Shown piece after piece: positions 21,401 through 36,400 of a DNA stretch of 64,000 bases. This stretch comes from Dendrobium chrysotoxum. Taxonomy: Eukaryota > Streptophyta > Magnoliopsida > Asparagales > Orchidaceae. How positions within the stretch are numbered: the first letter of the stretch is position 1; the number at the start of each line of letters is the position of its first letter. The translations under genes and the position numbers were made by a program. Below the pieces are notes generated by a model. The model did no database searches. It had not been told where the DNA came from and saw nothing but the letters and a program-made list of their open reading frames with translations. The stretch covers positions 67,444,573 through 67,508,572 of the forward strand of contig CM034305.1 in assembly GCA_019925795.1 (NCBI GenBank). The letters run 5' to 3'.

Positions 21401-24400
21401 CTGTCTCTAAGAGTAAATCCACTCATCCACCTAAGCATCCTCATCTCCGCAACACATAACTTAGTATTGTGCTTCTCTTTTAATGGCCAACATTCTGCAC
21501 CATAAAGCATTGCAGGTCTCACCACCATCTTATAGAATTTTCCCTTAAGTTTAAGGGGGACTTTTCTATCACACAACAAGCCCGATGCATTCCTCCACTT
21601 CAACCATCCAACTTGAATTCTACTGATAACATCCCCATCTATTTCACCATCACTCTGAACAATAGATCCAAGATATCTAAAACGTGTACTCTTATTAATG
21701 ACTCGATCGCCAAAAGTCACAATCCCCTCACTAGGTCTATTACTGCTAAAATTACACTCCATATATTCAGTTTTAGATCTACTCAAGCGAAAACCTTTGG
21801 ACTCTAAGGTTGATCTCCAGACTTCAAGTTTACCTTCAACTCCCTCTTTAGTCTTGTCAACAAGAAGAATATCATCAGCAAAAAGCATACACCAGGGTAC
21901 ATCCTCTTGTAAATGTCTAGTGAGAACATCCATGACTAACGCGAAAAGATATGGGCTTAAAGCTGATCCTTAATGTAATCCAACCGAAATAGGGAAATAC
22001 TTGGTCAAACCCCCTTGTGTTTGAACACAAGTAGTAGCTCCTTCATACATATCTTTAATGATTTGAATATAAACATTATTAACTCCTTTCTTTTCAAGAA
22101 CTCTCCATAGCACTTCTCTTGGAACTTTATCATATGCTTTCTCTAAATCAATAAATATCATATGTAGATCCTCCTTATTCTCCCTATATTTCTCCATCAA
22201 ACCTCTCAATAAATGTATGGCTTCCATAGTAGACCTACCAGGCATGAATCCAAATTGATTTTGAGAAACATTAGTATCACGCCGCAGCCTACGCTCCATA
22301 ACTCGCTCCCATTGTTTTAAAGTGTGACACATTAACTTAATTCCTCTATAATTCGCACAATCTTGTGCATCACCTTTATTCTTATAAATAGGAATCAATA
22401 CACTCATTCTCCACGCATCTGGCATCTTTTTAGTCTTCAAAATAATATTAAAAAGTTTAGTTAGCCAAGAAATTCCTTCATCTCCTAAGCATTTCCACAT
22501 CTCTATTGGGATATCATCAGGTCCAACAGCTTTTCCACACTTCATTTTCTTTAAAGCCTCTCTAACTTCGGTTTTACTAATACGCCGATAAAAACAGAAA
22601 TCTTTATTATCATTTAGGATGCTAAGGTCACTAAAGTCAATTGTATTCCTACAATCTTCATTAAAAAGTTTATCAAAATATCTCATCCACCTTTGTTGAA
22701 TATCATCTTCTAAGAAAAGTACTTTTTGATCTTCATCCTTAATACACTTCACTTGAATTAAATCCTTACTACTCCTATCTCTTTGTTTGGCTAGCTTATA
22801 CATATATCTTTCTCCCTCCTTAGTATCTAATCTATTATATAAATCATTAAAAGCTAAGATCTTTGCATCACATATTGTTTTCTTAGAATCCTTACAAGCC
22901 TCTTTATATCTTTCCCAATTATCAAAATTTTTACATCTAAACCAATTTTTATAACAAATCTTCTTATTTTTTATCTTTTCTTGCACAATTGGATTCCACC
23001 ACCAGCTATTTTTACTATTAGGGGCTTTTCCCTTTGATACTCCAAACACATCTTTTGCAATATTTTTAATATCACTAGCCACTTTTTCCCACATAACATT
23101 AGCATCCTCATGCACAAATAAAATCTTAGAATCTAAAATCTTACTCTCAAAAATATTTTTATTATTATTCTTTAAATGCCCCCATCTAATCCTAGAAAAT
23201 CGCTTTACTTTATTTTTAATTTTCTGTCCTTTCATCTTAAAGTCTAAAACTAATAAGCGATGTTGGGTACATAAACTTTCACTCGGAATAACTTTACAAT
23301 CTTTGCAATCTAAACGATCTACTTTTCTTATAAGAAAATAATCAATCTGAGTTTTACTATAACCATTTTTATAAGTGATGAGATGCTCATCTCTTTTCTT
23401 AAATAAGGTATTAGCAATTAAAAAATCATAAGCTAAAGAAAAAACTAATATGGTCTTACCACCTTCATTAGTCATTCCAAACCCATATCCACCATGAATG
23501 CTTTTAAAATCATTTACCTCTCTACCAACATGTCCATTTAAATCTCCTCCAATAAAAATTTTTTCTTCGAGAGGTATCTTTTGAATTAATTCTTCTAAAT
23601 CATCCCAAAATTTTAATTTTGAACACATATCCAAACCTACTTGAGGAGCATAAGCACTTATAATATTAATAATCTTAGCATCAACAACAATCTTTAAAGC
23701 CATAATCCTATCTCTAATTCTATTAATATTTATAACATTATCCTTCAAACTCTTATCTATAATCACGCCTACACCATTTCTAGTACGACTCATACCTGAA
23801 TACCAAACTTTAAATCCTAAACTATCAATCTCCTTAGCCTTCTCTCCAACCCATTTAGTTTCCTGAATGCACAAAATATTTATCTAGGAGATCCTGGTGA
23901 TTAGCAAGTCGATTGAAAATGGCACGTCGATTGAATTGGTTCAGCAAATCTTGTCTAGGAGATCCTGGTGATTAGCAAGGAGAATGAAGCTCTTATGCAG
24001 TTGTCAAACACATGAATTCCAAACTATAAAAAATAAGCAATGGAATTATAAAATTGGGAAAAGAAACAAATTATACACATATAAATGTGGACAATTATGT
24101 GAGAAATAACCCCTGAAAAAATAATAGACCCATCAAGTTCCTTAAATATGTTGTAATGTCACGATGTGTTCTAGAAAAGAAAAACTTGGCCTATTATTTT
24201 AATACTTAAAAGCATATTAAAAAGTGTTCAGCTTTGTGTTAAAATGTCAAGGTGATGGCACACATTATAAATTATTGGTTTTATGAGGAATCTAATTGTG
24301 TCAATCAATCGAGTTGTAATATTAACTAAGACCCCAAATTCGCCGGTCAAACGCCAAGGCGTTGTATGTAAAACCCCTCTGAGAAAGATAACAGTGCTGC

Positions 24401-27400
24401 AACACTGTAGTTCACAAGACAGAGACACAGGGTCGAGGCATTGTGATGCAACAAAAAAAATAATTTTGAAGTTGCAAACTAAAAGTCTTTCTTATCATAA
24501 ATATAGATAAACATATATATAATATAACAATACTAGAACACAACACCTTACAACTTATATTAATTAAGAGAAGAAAGGTACAGATGGGGTGGGACCATGG
24601 ATAAAGAAGAAGAGGTAGAAAATCGAGACTAAATAGTAGAGGGGAAGGGGAAAGGAGGCTAGCTCGCAAGCTAGAACAAACCCACGGGTTTACATTCCAA
24701 AAATCATCATATAACTTATCCTAAAACAGCCACAAACAATCATTTTTATAGGGGAGGAAAAAAAATAATAATTAATACATGTAGTTAATGCACTTCCCAA
24801 ACAGCCAATAGGAACACATAGAAAACTACAACAAACAGGGACCAAAGGGACAGCCGTCAAGGAGAAACCAAAGCATCATTTCAGCTGCCAAGGGTCGGAA
24901 AAATGAAGCCTCTCATGGCTGTCAAGGGGGAAACCGAAAGGGCAGCAACCAGGAGGGGAAAATCGAAGCATCAAGGGGGAAAATGAAGCAACAAAATAAC
25001 ATTTAATAAGCAGGAAAACCGAAATCTGTTAGTGAAACCAACAGCCCACCTTTTGGGAATTAAAATTGGCATGGGGAACACTAATAGGCCGGCTCTGCCT
25101 ATATCAATTCTTCCTTTGTGGAGAAATTTCACCTCCTGATGAGATAGATTCTGAACTTCAACCATGAGCAGATTGCGCCTTATCTAAATCCTGCATTAAA
25201 GTAACGTACTTCCTTTGGATCTTCTCTTTTCTCGTTTAAACTCGACTTGAAGTTGACGCATCCTATGTTCATGTCTTTCTTCACATAAATACATTTTCTC
25301 TTAAATTTTATAAAGCTCGTTCTAAAGTGGATCGATAGAACATTCTTGTGGCAAAACCCATCTGGTTGTTAGAATTTTCTATTCGGAATAGTTGGTTAAC
25401 TTTCATTTGATTAGATTTAGTTAAATGCCTAGTTGACAAAGTAGGCCAAGGCCTATGGAAACCCGAGATAAAATCATGAGATCATAATGAGGTTAGTCAT
25501 CATTCCCCCACAATTCTCCTTTCTCCAATCTAAGTTGATTATATTAAAGTAAAACATCGTAGAGCTTACAGACTAGCATTAATCAAAAGTTCTCTATCAT
25601 GATTCAGAGATACAATTAACCATAAGGTTTATGCTTATGAAAAATCTCAAATCATATTATAAAGTTCTCACTAAATTCAACCCGAAATTACTTGAATAAA
25701 AACAGAATCAGTTGGGCATTTTAGAGTCAAGCATAAGTCCACAAATAGCTTCTAATATTGTTAGATTTAGCATAATATTCCTTCATAGCACTTTGATATT
25801 GAGATCATCCCAGTGTCATATTGTACTTATTTCTACATATCAATTTTACATACCAACTAAATTTATTAAATATATTTCCTCATGCCTTTTGAAAAGAACT
25901 GCTAATCAAACCTGGCATCCACTGGACTCGGTGAAAAATGCTGGAAAGTCATTGGTTCTGTAAGCAGCAACAGTCACTCCTTGGGTCTCCTGAAATTAAT
26001 AAAAAAGGCGTCATTGAGATTTTGAATTGAAATTTGTTGTTAAGTTATGTATATCTAATTTTAACTTTCAAATAATGTTTTGAAATGATAATTATAGCAT
26101 ATAATAGCAACATAGCTATCTAATGAACTAAAAGGCCAAGGTATTATGTTAATAAATATCAATTATAAAAAAACCAAAAAAAAAAACTTGGATTTTGTTG
26201 GGACAGAACTGAATACACTTTTAAAAGATAAAACTTGGTGTATTTTAAAGTGCTTCTAGGGTTTAACCTATAAAGTGTGCATAAGAAAGAAGGAGAGTCC
26301 CACAACATTAACCTTGAGATCTAGAATAAGTGAAAAAAAATGTTAGTTGAAAGCATAGTATACATGCAAATTTAGTATGATAAATCATTTTGCATGCAAC
26401 AGTACATCCATTGGACTTGTGTTGCTTCACTAAAATTCTTTTTTCCCCTCGTGTATAGACCAACTGATGTGAAACCAGGAATTGTTTGCGAGTATTAATA
26501 AGTACTTGGTTAAGTAACGATAAAAGTTTTAACTTTAATATTTCACCCAAGTGGATTCAAAAAGAATCTTGGGAAGAAAGCTATGCATAGACAATCAATC
26601 ACAAACCGAAGTTAAGGAATCCTTTAAAACAACAACCAAAACAAAGTAATGAAAGGATTAGTTCAACATAATCCACCGGTTAACAAAGCGATGTTCTCAC
26701 CTTGAGTTCCATGAATCTCTCTGTTTAGAGTGGTAGGGTTTGACGGAGAAGCAAAGCCAATACACAAAGTGACACCACCACAAGAAATGAGACGCCTCGG
26801 GTAGTAGTTGTTGGAGCAGTAGTCGAAGTAGGAGACGTATATGGATGGTTGACAACGTCCCAATGACCTCGAAGGATGTGCTCTTCAATTGAAAGCGTCA
26901 ATTGATACAAGATGCGGACATGCGGCCCACGTATTCTTCCACCAAGTAGTCGAAATCCGGAGGGAAGTCGAAGAAAGGAGATCGTAGGATGTCGATCCGT
27001 CCGTGAGGATCTTCTACAAATCCATGATCAATCTCCGGATCGGCCATTCATAATTGCCTTGAGCGAGGGAGACGAAGATTGAGGGAGAGGGAGGGGAGAG
27101 GCGGCGGCTTGCAAGGGGTGGGGTGGGTCCGGCTGTGAGGGAGAAGGAGAGGGGTGGATGAGGGGGGGGGGGGGGGGGGGTGAAGGCTAGGGTTTGAATG
27201 TGGGAGAAGGATTAGTTGACTGGTGGAGAATTAATTTGGAAAATTCTGAATTCTATTTCAGATTTTTCTAAGGGGAGGGAAGAAGCTTAATTTGAATTCA
27301 AAATATTCAAATCAAACTTATGAGGGGGGCCAGCGGTTTTAGGAGGGGATTGGGGGGAGTATTAAATGAGATTGAGATTTAATTGGAGAGAGGGAAGCAA

Positions 27401-30400
27401 GGGGAAGGGGCCGGCCATAGGAGGATGGAGAGAGAATGTCTAGATTCAATGCATGTGGGCCCAAAGGAATTAATTGGATTGAAATCAAATCTGATTTTCA
27501 ATTTCAAATTTGATTATAATTAGGATAGCTTCCTAATTGGGGTTTTACTAGTAGGAAAAAATTTGAAATTCAAAAGTTCATTGAACCCAAATAAATATCC
27601 TTTCCTAATTAGCAAGGATGCATTTTAGGAAGGCAATCAAAGGCAATTTTGAAATTTGAAATTCAGATTTGGGAAGACATGGGAGGGCCGGCGGCTTGGA
27701 TTTGTAGAGTGGGGCAGGTGGGGCTTTGGCAGCCGCCGGCTGGAAGGGTGGTGGCCGGCGGGTGGGCGGCCAAGTGAGGCCGACGGTGTGGGGAAGGGGA
27801 TCTCGGTTTAGGGATGGGATGGGGCAACGGGAAGAGGAGGTAGGTGGGTGGTTGAGTGGGGTTGGTGTGAAAGTATAAGAGAAAAAACAAAAAAAATCAG
27901 AAAACCGCGAACATTGGATTCCACCAAGGTTGACGGGTATTGCTCTCACCCTCGCCTAGGGTTCTCCTCTCAAGAACTCACAAAGAGATCAAGTAAGAAA
28001 GTAGAATTATCATTCATAATCATCATTGGAAAAAAATACAATGACTAGGCCTTCATATACAGGCCTTCAAAAACAAAGACATCAAAGACACATATGCCCT
28101 CGGGCTACAACACATGACAATTCCCTTACATTGGTACAAATGAAAAGCTGAAATAAAAACAACAAAAATAAAATAAAAACATCAAAAATAGAGACTATGA
28201 ATCATAGCCGTCGATCTACGACTCCTCCGATGGTAAGTGTGACGAAATCTCCTGCGGATGTCCTCATCATTCTCCCCGGGTGGGAGAGAGCTCGACCCTG
28301 TCGAGTAAGTGTCCTGTGAACTCTCGTACAGCTCCAGAAGGTCGGGGTCCAGTCTCTGTATTTCCTCTCGATCCATCCATGTGTTCTCCGTCTCCGGTTT
28401 CCCTTTCCATTGAACTAAGTACCTTTGGCGTCCACCATCTTTGATGGAAATGATTTCATCACTGAGTATGGCTTCCATCTTCTCCGTATTAGGTAAAGTA
28501 GGGATATTTGGGAGTGGAGGTAGGCTAGGGATCTCACCAAGTAAGGTCACACAAGGTTCAATGTTTAGTGGATTTGCAGGGTTGAAATCTGGCCCTCGAA
28601 GGCTACTAGATCCTCGATATTAAACATAGGATTAATGTTGAAACTTTCAGGAAGGTCTAATACATAAGCATTACTATTTATTTTTGAAGTTATTTTGAAA
28701 GGTCCTGCGCTTCTAGCATGTAACTTCTTAACGGTCCCTGGCGGGAACCGCTCCGAACGAATCCGAACCATAACATAGTCTCCAACTTCGAATTCTTTGT
28801 ATCGCCTTTTAAGATACGCATTAAGTTTATACTTATCATTACTATGTTCAATCTTTTTATTAATCTCTTTGTGCAATTCCTGAAAATGGGATACAAATGC
28901 AGACTAAGACACTCTAAGCTTAGGACCCATGGGGATTAAATCTATTGGTTGCCTAGGTTGGTATCCGTACACAATTTATGCTGGACTCAGACCCGTGGTT
29001 CGGTTAACGAAATTGTTATAAGCAAACTCGGCAATAGACAACTTAGAATCCCAATCTCGGATGTGTTCACCTACCAAGGTCCTAAGGAGGTTACCCAAGC
29101 TCCTGTTTACAACTTCTGTCTGACCATCCGTCTGAGGGTGGAAAGCGGCGGAAAATTGTAGTTTAGTGCCCATTTTGAACCATAACGTCTTCCAAAAATA
29201 GCTAGTGAATTTTACATCTCGATCCGACACAATGGTCTTGGGTAATCCATGAAGCCTGACAATCTCACTAAAATATAATTTGGCGATTCTAGAAGCGTCA
29301 AACGTTTTGGAGCACGGGAGGAAGTGCGCCATCTTAGAAAATCTATCTACTACCACACACACGGAGTCGTGTTTTCTAACAGTCTTGGGTAGTCCTAAAA
29401 CAAAATCCATGCTAACATCCTGCCAAGGACAATTGGGTATGGGGAAGGGCGTGTAGAGACCGGTATTCTGTTTCCTTTGCTTAGCTAGCTAACAAGTATG
29501 GCACCGCTTGACCAACCTACTAACATCTCGCTTCAGACTGGGCCAAAAGAACCTATGTTCAACAACAGCAATGATTTTTTATTGCCCAAAATGTCCAGCT
29601 AAACCTCCCGCGTGTAATTCCCAAACGAGGAATTCTCGAAGCGAAGTATTGGGAATACATAGTTTCTGGGATTTAAATAAGTAACCATCTTCCAATATGA
29701 AGTTATCTACAATCCGGTCACCTCTAGTCGACAATGCAGAATAGGTTTCCTTAAAATCAGGGCAGTCCAAATAGTCTTCATTAAGTCGCTCGAAACATAT
29801 CACTTCAGTCCTCATTTCACGCGTAATCACACCCGACGACTTAGTGCATCGACAGCCTTATTTTTCGATCCTGCTTTGTGTCTAATCGTATAAATGTACT
29901 CTTGCAGGAATTTAACCCAACGACCGTGACGAGCATTGAATTTCTTTTGCGAATTAATGTAGCGCAAAGCCTCGTGGTCCAAAAATATAACGAATTTTTG
30001 CGGCAGCAAGTAGTGTCTCCAATATCTAAGGGACTGAATGATCGCGTAAAACTCCTTATCGTAGATCGAGTGTCGTTGCCTGATATCATTCAACTTTTCA
30101 CTAAAATAGGCAACAGGGTGTCCCTCTTGTGACAAAACTCCTCCTATACCAATACCAGATGCGTCACAGGTGACTTCAAAAATCTTAGAAAAATCAGGTA
30201 GATGCATAACTGGGGCATCTACCATTCTCTTTTTAATTTCCTCAAATGCTCTAGTGGCAGAGAAAGTCCAATGAAAGTCTCCCTTCTTCAGGCAATCAGT
30301 TATGGGTGCCACTATCGTGCTAAAATTCCTAATAAACCTCTGATAGAATGTGGCTAATCCATGAAAACTCCGAACGTCTCTGATGTTCTTTGGTTCAGGC

Positions 30401-33400
30401 CACTCATTAATTGCTCGCACTTTCTCCGGATCGGCTGATATTCCTTGGGAAGATATTATGAATCCGAGAAAAGTGATACTATCTGCGAGGAACATACACT
30501 TCTTTGGATTTGCATACAACTGTTCCTTCCTCAAAACCTCACAGACTTGTTTCAAATGATTTAAATGTTGATCCACCGAGAAAACTATAGATTAAGATAT
30601 CATCAAAATAGACCACGACGAATTTTCCTAAAATTGGGCGAAGAACTTGGGTCATAACCCTCATGAAGGCGCTAGGGGCGTTACTAAGGCCAAACGGCAT
30701 GACCATCCATTCGTACAATCCATATTTGGTTTTAAATGCCATCTTCCACTCATCGTCGGGGCGAACTCTAATATGGTGATAACCGCTTTTAAGATCAATC
30801 TTAGAGAGAAGGGTAGCTCCAATCATCATATCTAATATGTCATCTAAGCGGGGAATGGGGAAACGATACTTGACCGTAATCTTGTTAATAGCACAGCTAT
30901 CGACACACAGTCGCCAAGAGCCGTCCTTCTTAGGGGTCAAAAGTGCAGGGACAGCACACGGGCTAAGGCTCTCTTTGATGAAACCACATTGTAGTAGTTC
31001 ATCCACTTGCTTCTTAAGTTCAGTATGCTATGTTGGGTTCATGCGATAATGTGGGAGATTGGGCAGAGAAGCTCCGGGTACTAAATCAATTACATGTTGG
31101 ATGTTCCTACGGGGTGGAAGATGATTGGGCAAATCTTCAGGGAAAACGTTAGCAAAAGTCTCAAGGAGGGGTTTAATTTCATCGGGGATATGTTCCTCCT
31201 GGTCAGCAGTTACTTCCCTAGCTACAAGGGCATACATGGGGGATCATTGACTGATCCCAACTTCTACTTCCTTCGCAGTTAGGAAGTGTAACTCTTTGTT
31301 AGGTTTAACAGGAACCGATTTGACTTCACCCTTCTGGGGCTTAGGTTGGGAAGTTACTAGCTTGATCTTCTTGCCGTTATGTTCAAACACATAGGTGTAC
31401 GTCCTCCCGTAAATATGGACATCGTTGTCAAATAGCCACGGGCGACCAAGAATGATTTGACCCACATCCATGGTTAAAACATCACATCAAATTTTCTCTT
31501 AATATCCAACAAACTCTATGGGTATAAGGCTCCTATCCTTGATCTCTATGGCAGTCGAATTAATCCAAGCGACCTTATAAGGGTTTGGGTGAGTTGACGT
31601 TTTCAAATTGAGCTTGGAGATCATCGTGGAAGAGACGACGTTGATGCAACTTCCACTGTCTATGATGACCTTACAGTTCTTGTCTCCAATTTTAGTAAAG
31701 GTGTGGAAAATTGATGTCCTACGCCAGTCATCACTCAGTTTAGGTTGGGATAAGGCACATCTAACAACCTGCAAATCAACCAGGTGTTCTTCATAGAAGA
31801 AATCTTCTTCCTCATCAACGTGGTGGATCAAATTAGTTTCAGGTTCTTCTTCGTCCTCTTCAACCTCTTCAATTATAGTAACCTTATAGGGACTAGAACA
31901 TTGCGAGGCAATGTGTCCATAACCTTGACATCTATAGCACTTGGTCCCAGAGGTTGCTTTGGGAGTGTCACGCTCGGGGGTTTTTCCTTTAAAGTCAGGG
32001 CGAGGTTGGGGTTGACTAGCAGTAGGTCGATTGCTTACAGGGCCAGTGGGTCGGCTTTGGGGTTGACTAGAAGAAGTTCTAAACGAAGGTGGACGGGAGT
32101 CGAAGTGTTTTGACTGGGAATGGGTCATAGACTATTCTAGGTCGAGTACTAAGCTACAGGCGGCTTCCAAAGTATCAACTCCTCGTGCGAAGAGTTCGTT
32201 ACAAAGATTCTCCCTAAGGCCAGCTCTAAACATAGAAAGGATTTGGGCTGGGGTCGTGGTCTCTTCTCCGCTACAACGAACCATGTAATCATCAAAAGCG
32301 GAGATATACTCTTTTACAGGTCTACTCCCCTAAGTCAGCCTATTCCATCTATCTAAGAGCTTGGGGTAGTAGGACGGAGGGAGGTATTTTCGTTTGAGTT
32401 CCTGCTTCATAGTTCGTCAGTCGGTGATGGGGTGTTCTCCTCGAGCTTCGCGCATGTTTTTTAAGTTCGTCAAGTATTGGCTAGCTCTGTTTGCAAGCTT
32501 CATCTCCGCGAACCTAACTTTCCTAGTCTCCGAAATGTTATACCATTTGAAATAGCTATCCATCCCTCTGAGCCAATCCAAGAAAACTTGAGGGACGAGG
32601 GTGCCATCATAGGAAGGGGTGTCTATTCATATGTTTTTCAACAATTGAGCGTCATTATCTCTCCAAATAGGTTCATGTCCTACAGGCTCAAGGTTGGGTC
32701 TATGTTGAGGGATGTAAGGTTCCCGCGGAGGTCGGTAGTCGGCTCGAGCTTCTTCGACATAGGGCGACGGAGGTCTAGAGGGAGTATACATAACAGGATT
32801 TCCTATCCTTTCGATGTTATCTAGTCGCTCACCCGTCTGACGTCTAAAGTCCGCTAAATCAGTTTGGGTGTTTCTAATTTGCTGAGTAACCGTTCCCAAT
32901 TGACCAACGATAAGGTCTAAAGTCGCCTGAATTTGTTTCGGATCCATGGGGAAACACTAGGGAACACCAAGGAAAATAACTAAGTAGAGGACAGCACCTA
33001 GACACTAAAATGAAATGCCCCAAATGCAACTAAATGGTGCAGAATTTGTGTGGACAGCAAACTACAGCTGAAGGTGAAGTTGCCTAGGTGTTTAGGATGA
33101 GTTCTAGGATGTGGACAGCACCTAAACACTATGTTATGGTCACCTAAAACTCTCCAAATGCTGCAGAAATTTTCTGGACAGCTAGCAAACACTACAAATT
33201 AAATTATCTAAGTGAAGGGATGCATGCAAACAAACATATGATTGGTAAGGTAAACTCCTAGGATGTTCTCTAGCATATGTTACCTATGCCTACCATGCTC
33301 TGATACCAAGATGATGTGAAACCAGGAATTGTTTGCGAGTATTAATAAGTACTTGATTAAGTAACGACAAAAGTTTTAACTTAATGTTTCACCCAAGTGG

Positions 33401-36400
33401 ATTCAAAGAGAATCTTGGGAAGAAAGCTATGCATAGGCAATCAATCACAAACCGAAGTTAAGGAATCCTTTAAAACAACAACCAAAACAAAGTAATGAAA
33501 GGATTAGTTCAACATAATCCACCGGTTAACAAAACGATGTTCTCATCTTGAGTTCCATGAATCTCTCTCTTTAGAGTGGTAGGGTTTGACGGAGAAGTAA
33601 AGCCAATACACAAAGTGACGCCACCACAAGAAAGGAGACGCCTCGGGTAGTAGTCGTTGGAGCGGTAGTCGAAGTAAGAGAAGTAGATGGATAGTTGACA
33701 ACGTCCCAACGACCCGGAAGGATGTGTTCTTTAATTGAAAGCGTCAATTGATACAAGATGCGGTCCACGTATTCTTCCACTAAGTTGTCGAAATCCAGAG
33801 TGAAGTCGAAGAAAGGAGATCGTAGGATGTCGATCCGTCCGTGAGGATCTCCTACGAATCCATGATCAATCTCTGGATCGGCCATTCACAATTGCCTTGA
33901 GCGAGGGATACGAAGATTGAGGGAGAGGGAGGGGAGAGGCGGTGGCTTGCAAGGGGTGGGGTGGGTCCGGCCGTGAGGGAGAAGGAGAGGGGCGGATGAG
34001 AGGGGGCGGGTGAAGGCTAGGGTTTGAATGTGGGAGAAGGATTAGTTGACTGGTGGAGAATTAATTTGGAAAATTCTGAATTCTATTTCAATTTTTTCTA
34101 AGGGGAGGGAAGAAGCTTAATTTGAATTCAAAATATTCAAATCAAACTTATGAGGGGGGGCGGCGGTTTTAGGAGGGGATTGGGGGGAGTATTAAATGAG
34201 ATTGGGATTTAATTGGAGAGAGGGAAGCAAGGGGAAGGGGCCGGCCATAGGAGGATGGAGAGAGAATGTCTAGATTCAATGCATGTGGGCCCAAAGAAAT
34301 TAATTGGATTGAAATCAAATCTGATTTTCAATTTCAGATTTGATTATAATTAGGATAGCTTCCTAATTGGGGTTTTACTAGTAGGAAAATATTTGAAATT
34401 CAAAAGTTCATTGAACCCAAATAAATATCCTTTCCTAATTAGCAAGGATGCATTTTAGGAAGGTAATCAAAGGCAATTTTGAAATTCAGATTTGGGAAGA
34501 CATGAGAGGGCCGGTAGCTTGGATTTGTAGAGTGGGGCGGGTGGGGCTTTGGCAACCGAGGGGGGGAAGGGTGGTGGCCGGCGGGTGGGCGGCCAAGTGA
34601 GGCCGGCGGTGTGGGGAAGGGGATCTCGGTTTAGGGATGGGATGGGGCAACAGGAAGAGGAGGTAGGTAGGTGGTTGAGTGGGGTTGGTGTGAAAGTATA
34701 AGAGAAAAAACAAGAGAAATCGAAAAACCGCGAACCTTGGATTCCACCAAGGTTGACGGGTATTGCTCTCACCCTCGCCTAGGGTTCTCCTCTGAAGAAC
34801 TCACAAAGAGATCAAATAAGAAAGTAGAATTATCATTCATAATCATCATTGGAAAAAAAATACAATGACTAGGCCTTCATATATAGGCCTTCAAAAACAA
34901 AGACATCAAAGACACATATGCCATCGAGCTACAACACATGACAATTCCCTCACAAGGGTACAAATGGAAAGCTGAAATAAAAACAACAGAAAAAAAATAA
35001 AAACATCAGAAATAGAGACTATGAATCGTAGCCATCGATCTATGATTCCTCCGATGGTAAGTGTGACGAAATCTCCTGCGGATGTCCTCATCACCAACAG
35101 TCTTCAACAACCCCTTGAACTAAGATCATGTCATTCTAGACAGGTCATGATTTTGGGATTCCACATTCAACTGCATAAAATTGTGGGCAGAAAGCTTTAA
35201 TCAGGAGAAAGAAATCTTCTATGGATTACCATAACAACAAAACGAGAAGTACTTCTCTAGTTGTTAAGTCCACACATCAGGCTTCTTGATGTCAACTATT
35301 CCATCGCATCTTAGCAATTCTAACTTCCTTACCAAAACTTCCATGATGGGAAGATGGTTACAAAGTGTGGAATGACATTATATGTTGTCGAGGAGTCGTG
35401 CAAAAAAAAAAAAGAACATGGCTTCTAAATTTTCCAACCTCTCACCAAATCCCTCCAAATAGTAGAAAGCTTGAATGGGCTTCCCAGATTTGGTATTTTT
35501 TTACTACTGGTGGATCCTTAATTTTAATTGGGCTCAAATTTTTAAGTGAAACCAAGGCTAACATCATCTCTTCTTTTTTTTTTCCACAAGATAGAACATA
35601 TGCTCTGATGCCAAAATTGATCTCAACCTTAAGAGTTTTAGGATTTAGAACTCCTGAGGGATAGAGAAAGAGATTGAGAGATCTAGGCCACCATCATGCT
35701 CTCAAGAGGGTGTCACCCTTGAAAAAACTACACGTCGTGTTTCCCCAACCAAAGGGCTTTTGATGAGGAGTTACAGTTCGGTGGTTAACAAAATATTAAT
35801 AAGTTTTGAGGGGCTTATTGGACTTTCCCCAAGCACTATGCATGTAGTCCAAGCGAAGGAATAGACCTCAAAGCTCTTTTTACCCAGCCAACATCATACT
35901 CTAGAGAGGGGCTACAATCTGGTGGTTACAAGCCACGAATATTTTTGAGGGCCTTATTAGATTTCCTTCATGGAATAATCTTGTAGTCCAGGAGAGGAAA
36001 CAGGCCTAGCTCTTTCTGCTCCGTTAAGATCAATATCTTCCTGTCGAAAGTAGGAATGTTGATGAAAAGAGAGAAATTCAGAAACCAAAAACTCTTCATT
36101 TTATTATTGTTAGTAGGACTTTAGGATCAATGATAAAAAGTTGTTACTTAAGTAACTCGTCCCATTTACCCTAAGGGCCATTTATCCTAAGAGAGCTATA
36201 AAAATTCTAGATTGACGAATCCTTTTTTTCTAGTACAAGGGAGCTAAATCCCTAAGATTTTACTTTCCTAGAAATAAAGCAAAGAAAATCTCACATTGCC
36301 TTGGCAATTTCATGATACATAATTGTGAAAGAAATAAAAGTAAGAGACTATTCAATGGTTGTGTAAGAGCTGCACAATGAAACACTTGCTTGTTGTGAGT

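Larger units (their letters stand above)
26465..35093 (-). mobile_element. Chromodomain Ty3 element with CCAAC target duplication (element A)
   Basis: 8.6 kb element on the minus strand, in the same direction as the host gene. LTRs are at 26465-28269 and 33312-35093, flanked by CCAAC at 26460-26464 and 35094-35098. The primer-binding site is GCTCTGATACCA at 33297-33308 (initiator methionine tRNA on the minus strand). The polypurine tract CCGGGGAGAA touches the left LTR. The order gag, protease, RT, RNase H, integrase, chromodomain marks a chromovirus; the RT and chromodomain style suggests the Galadriel/CRM side, which I hold with low confidence. Several frames are broken, so it is not autonomous. 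The two LTRs differ at many sites, including an 8-base insertion, so it is clearly older than the element at 47556. Confidence 0.93.

Noticed and set aside
27161..27180. Run of about 20 G
   Set aside because: The other LTR has only a short G run here; this is slippage or a sequencing artefact rather than a functional G-quadruplex.
27605..27949. Proline-rich frame in both LTRs of element A
   Set aside because: Composition follows the C-rich leader; the reading frame is not shared with the related LTRs.
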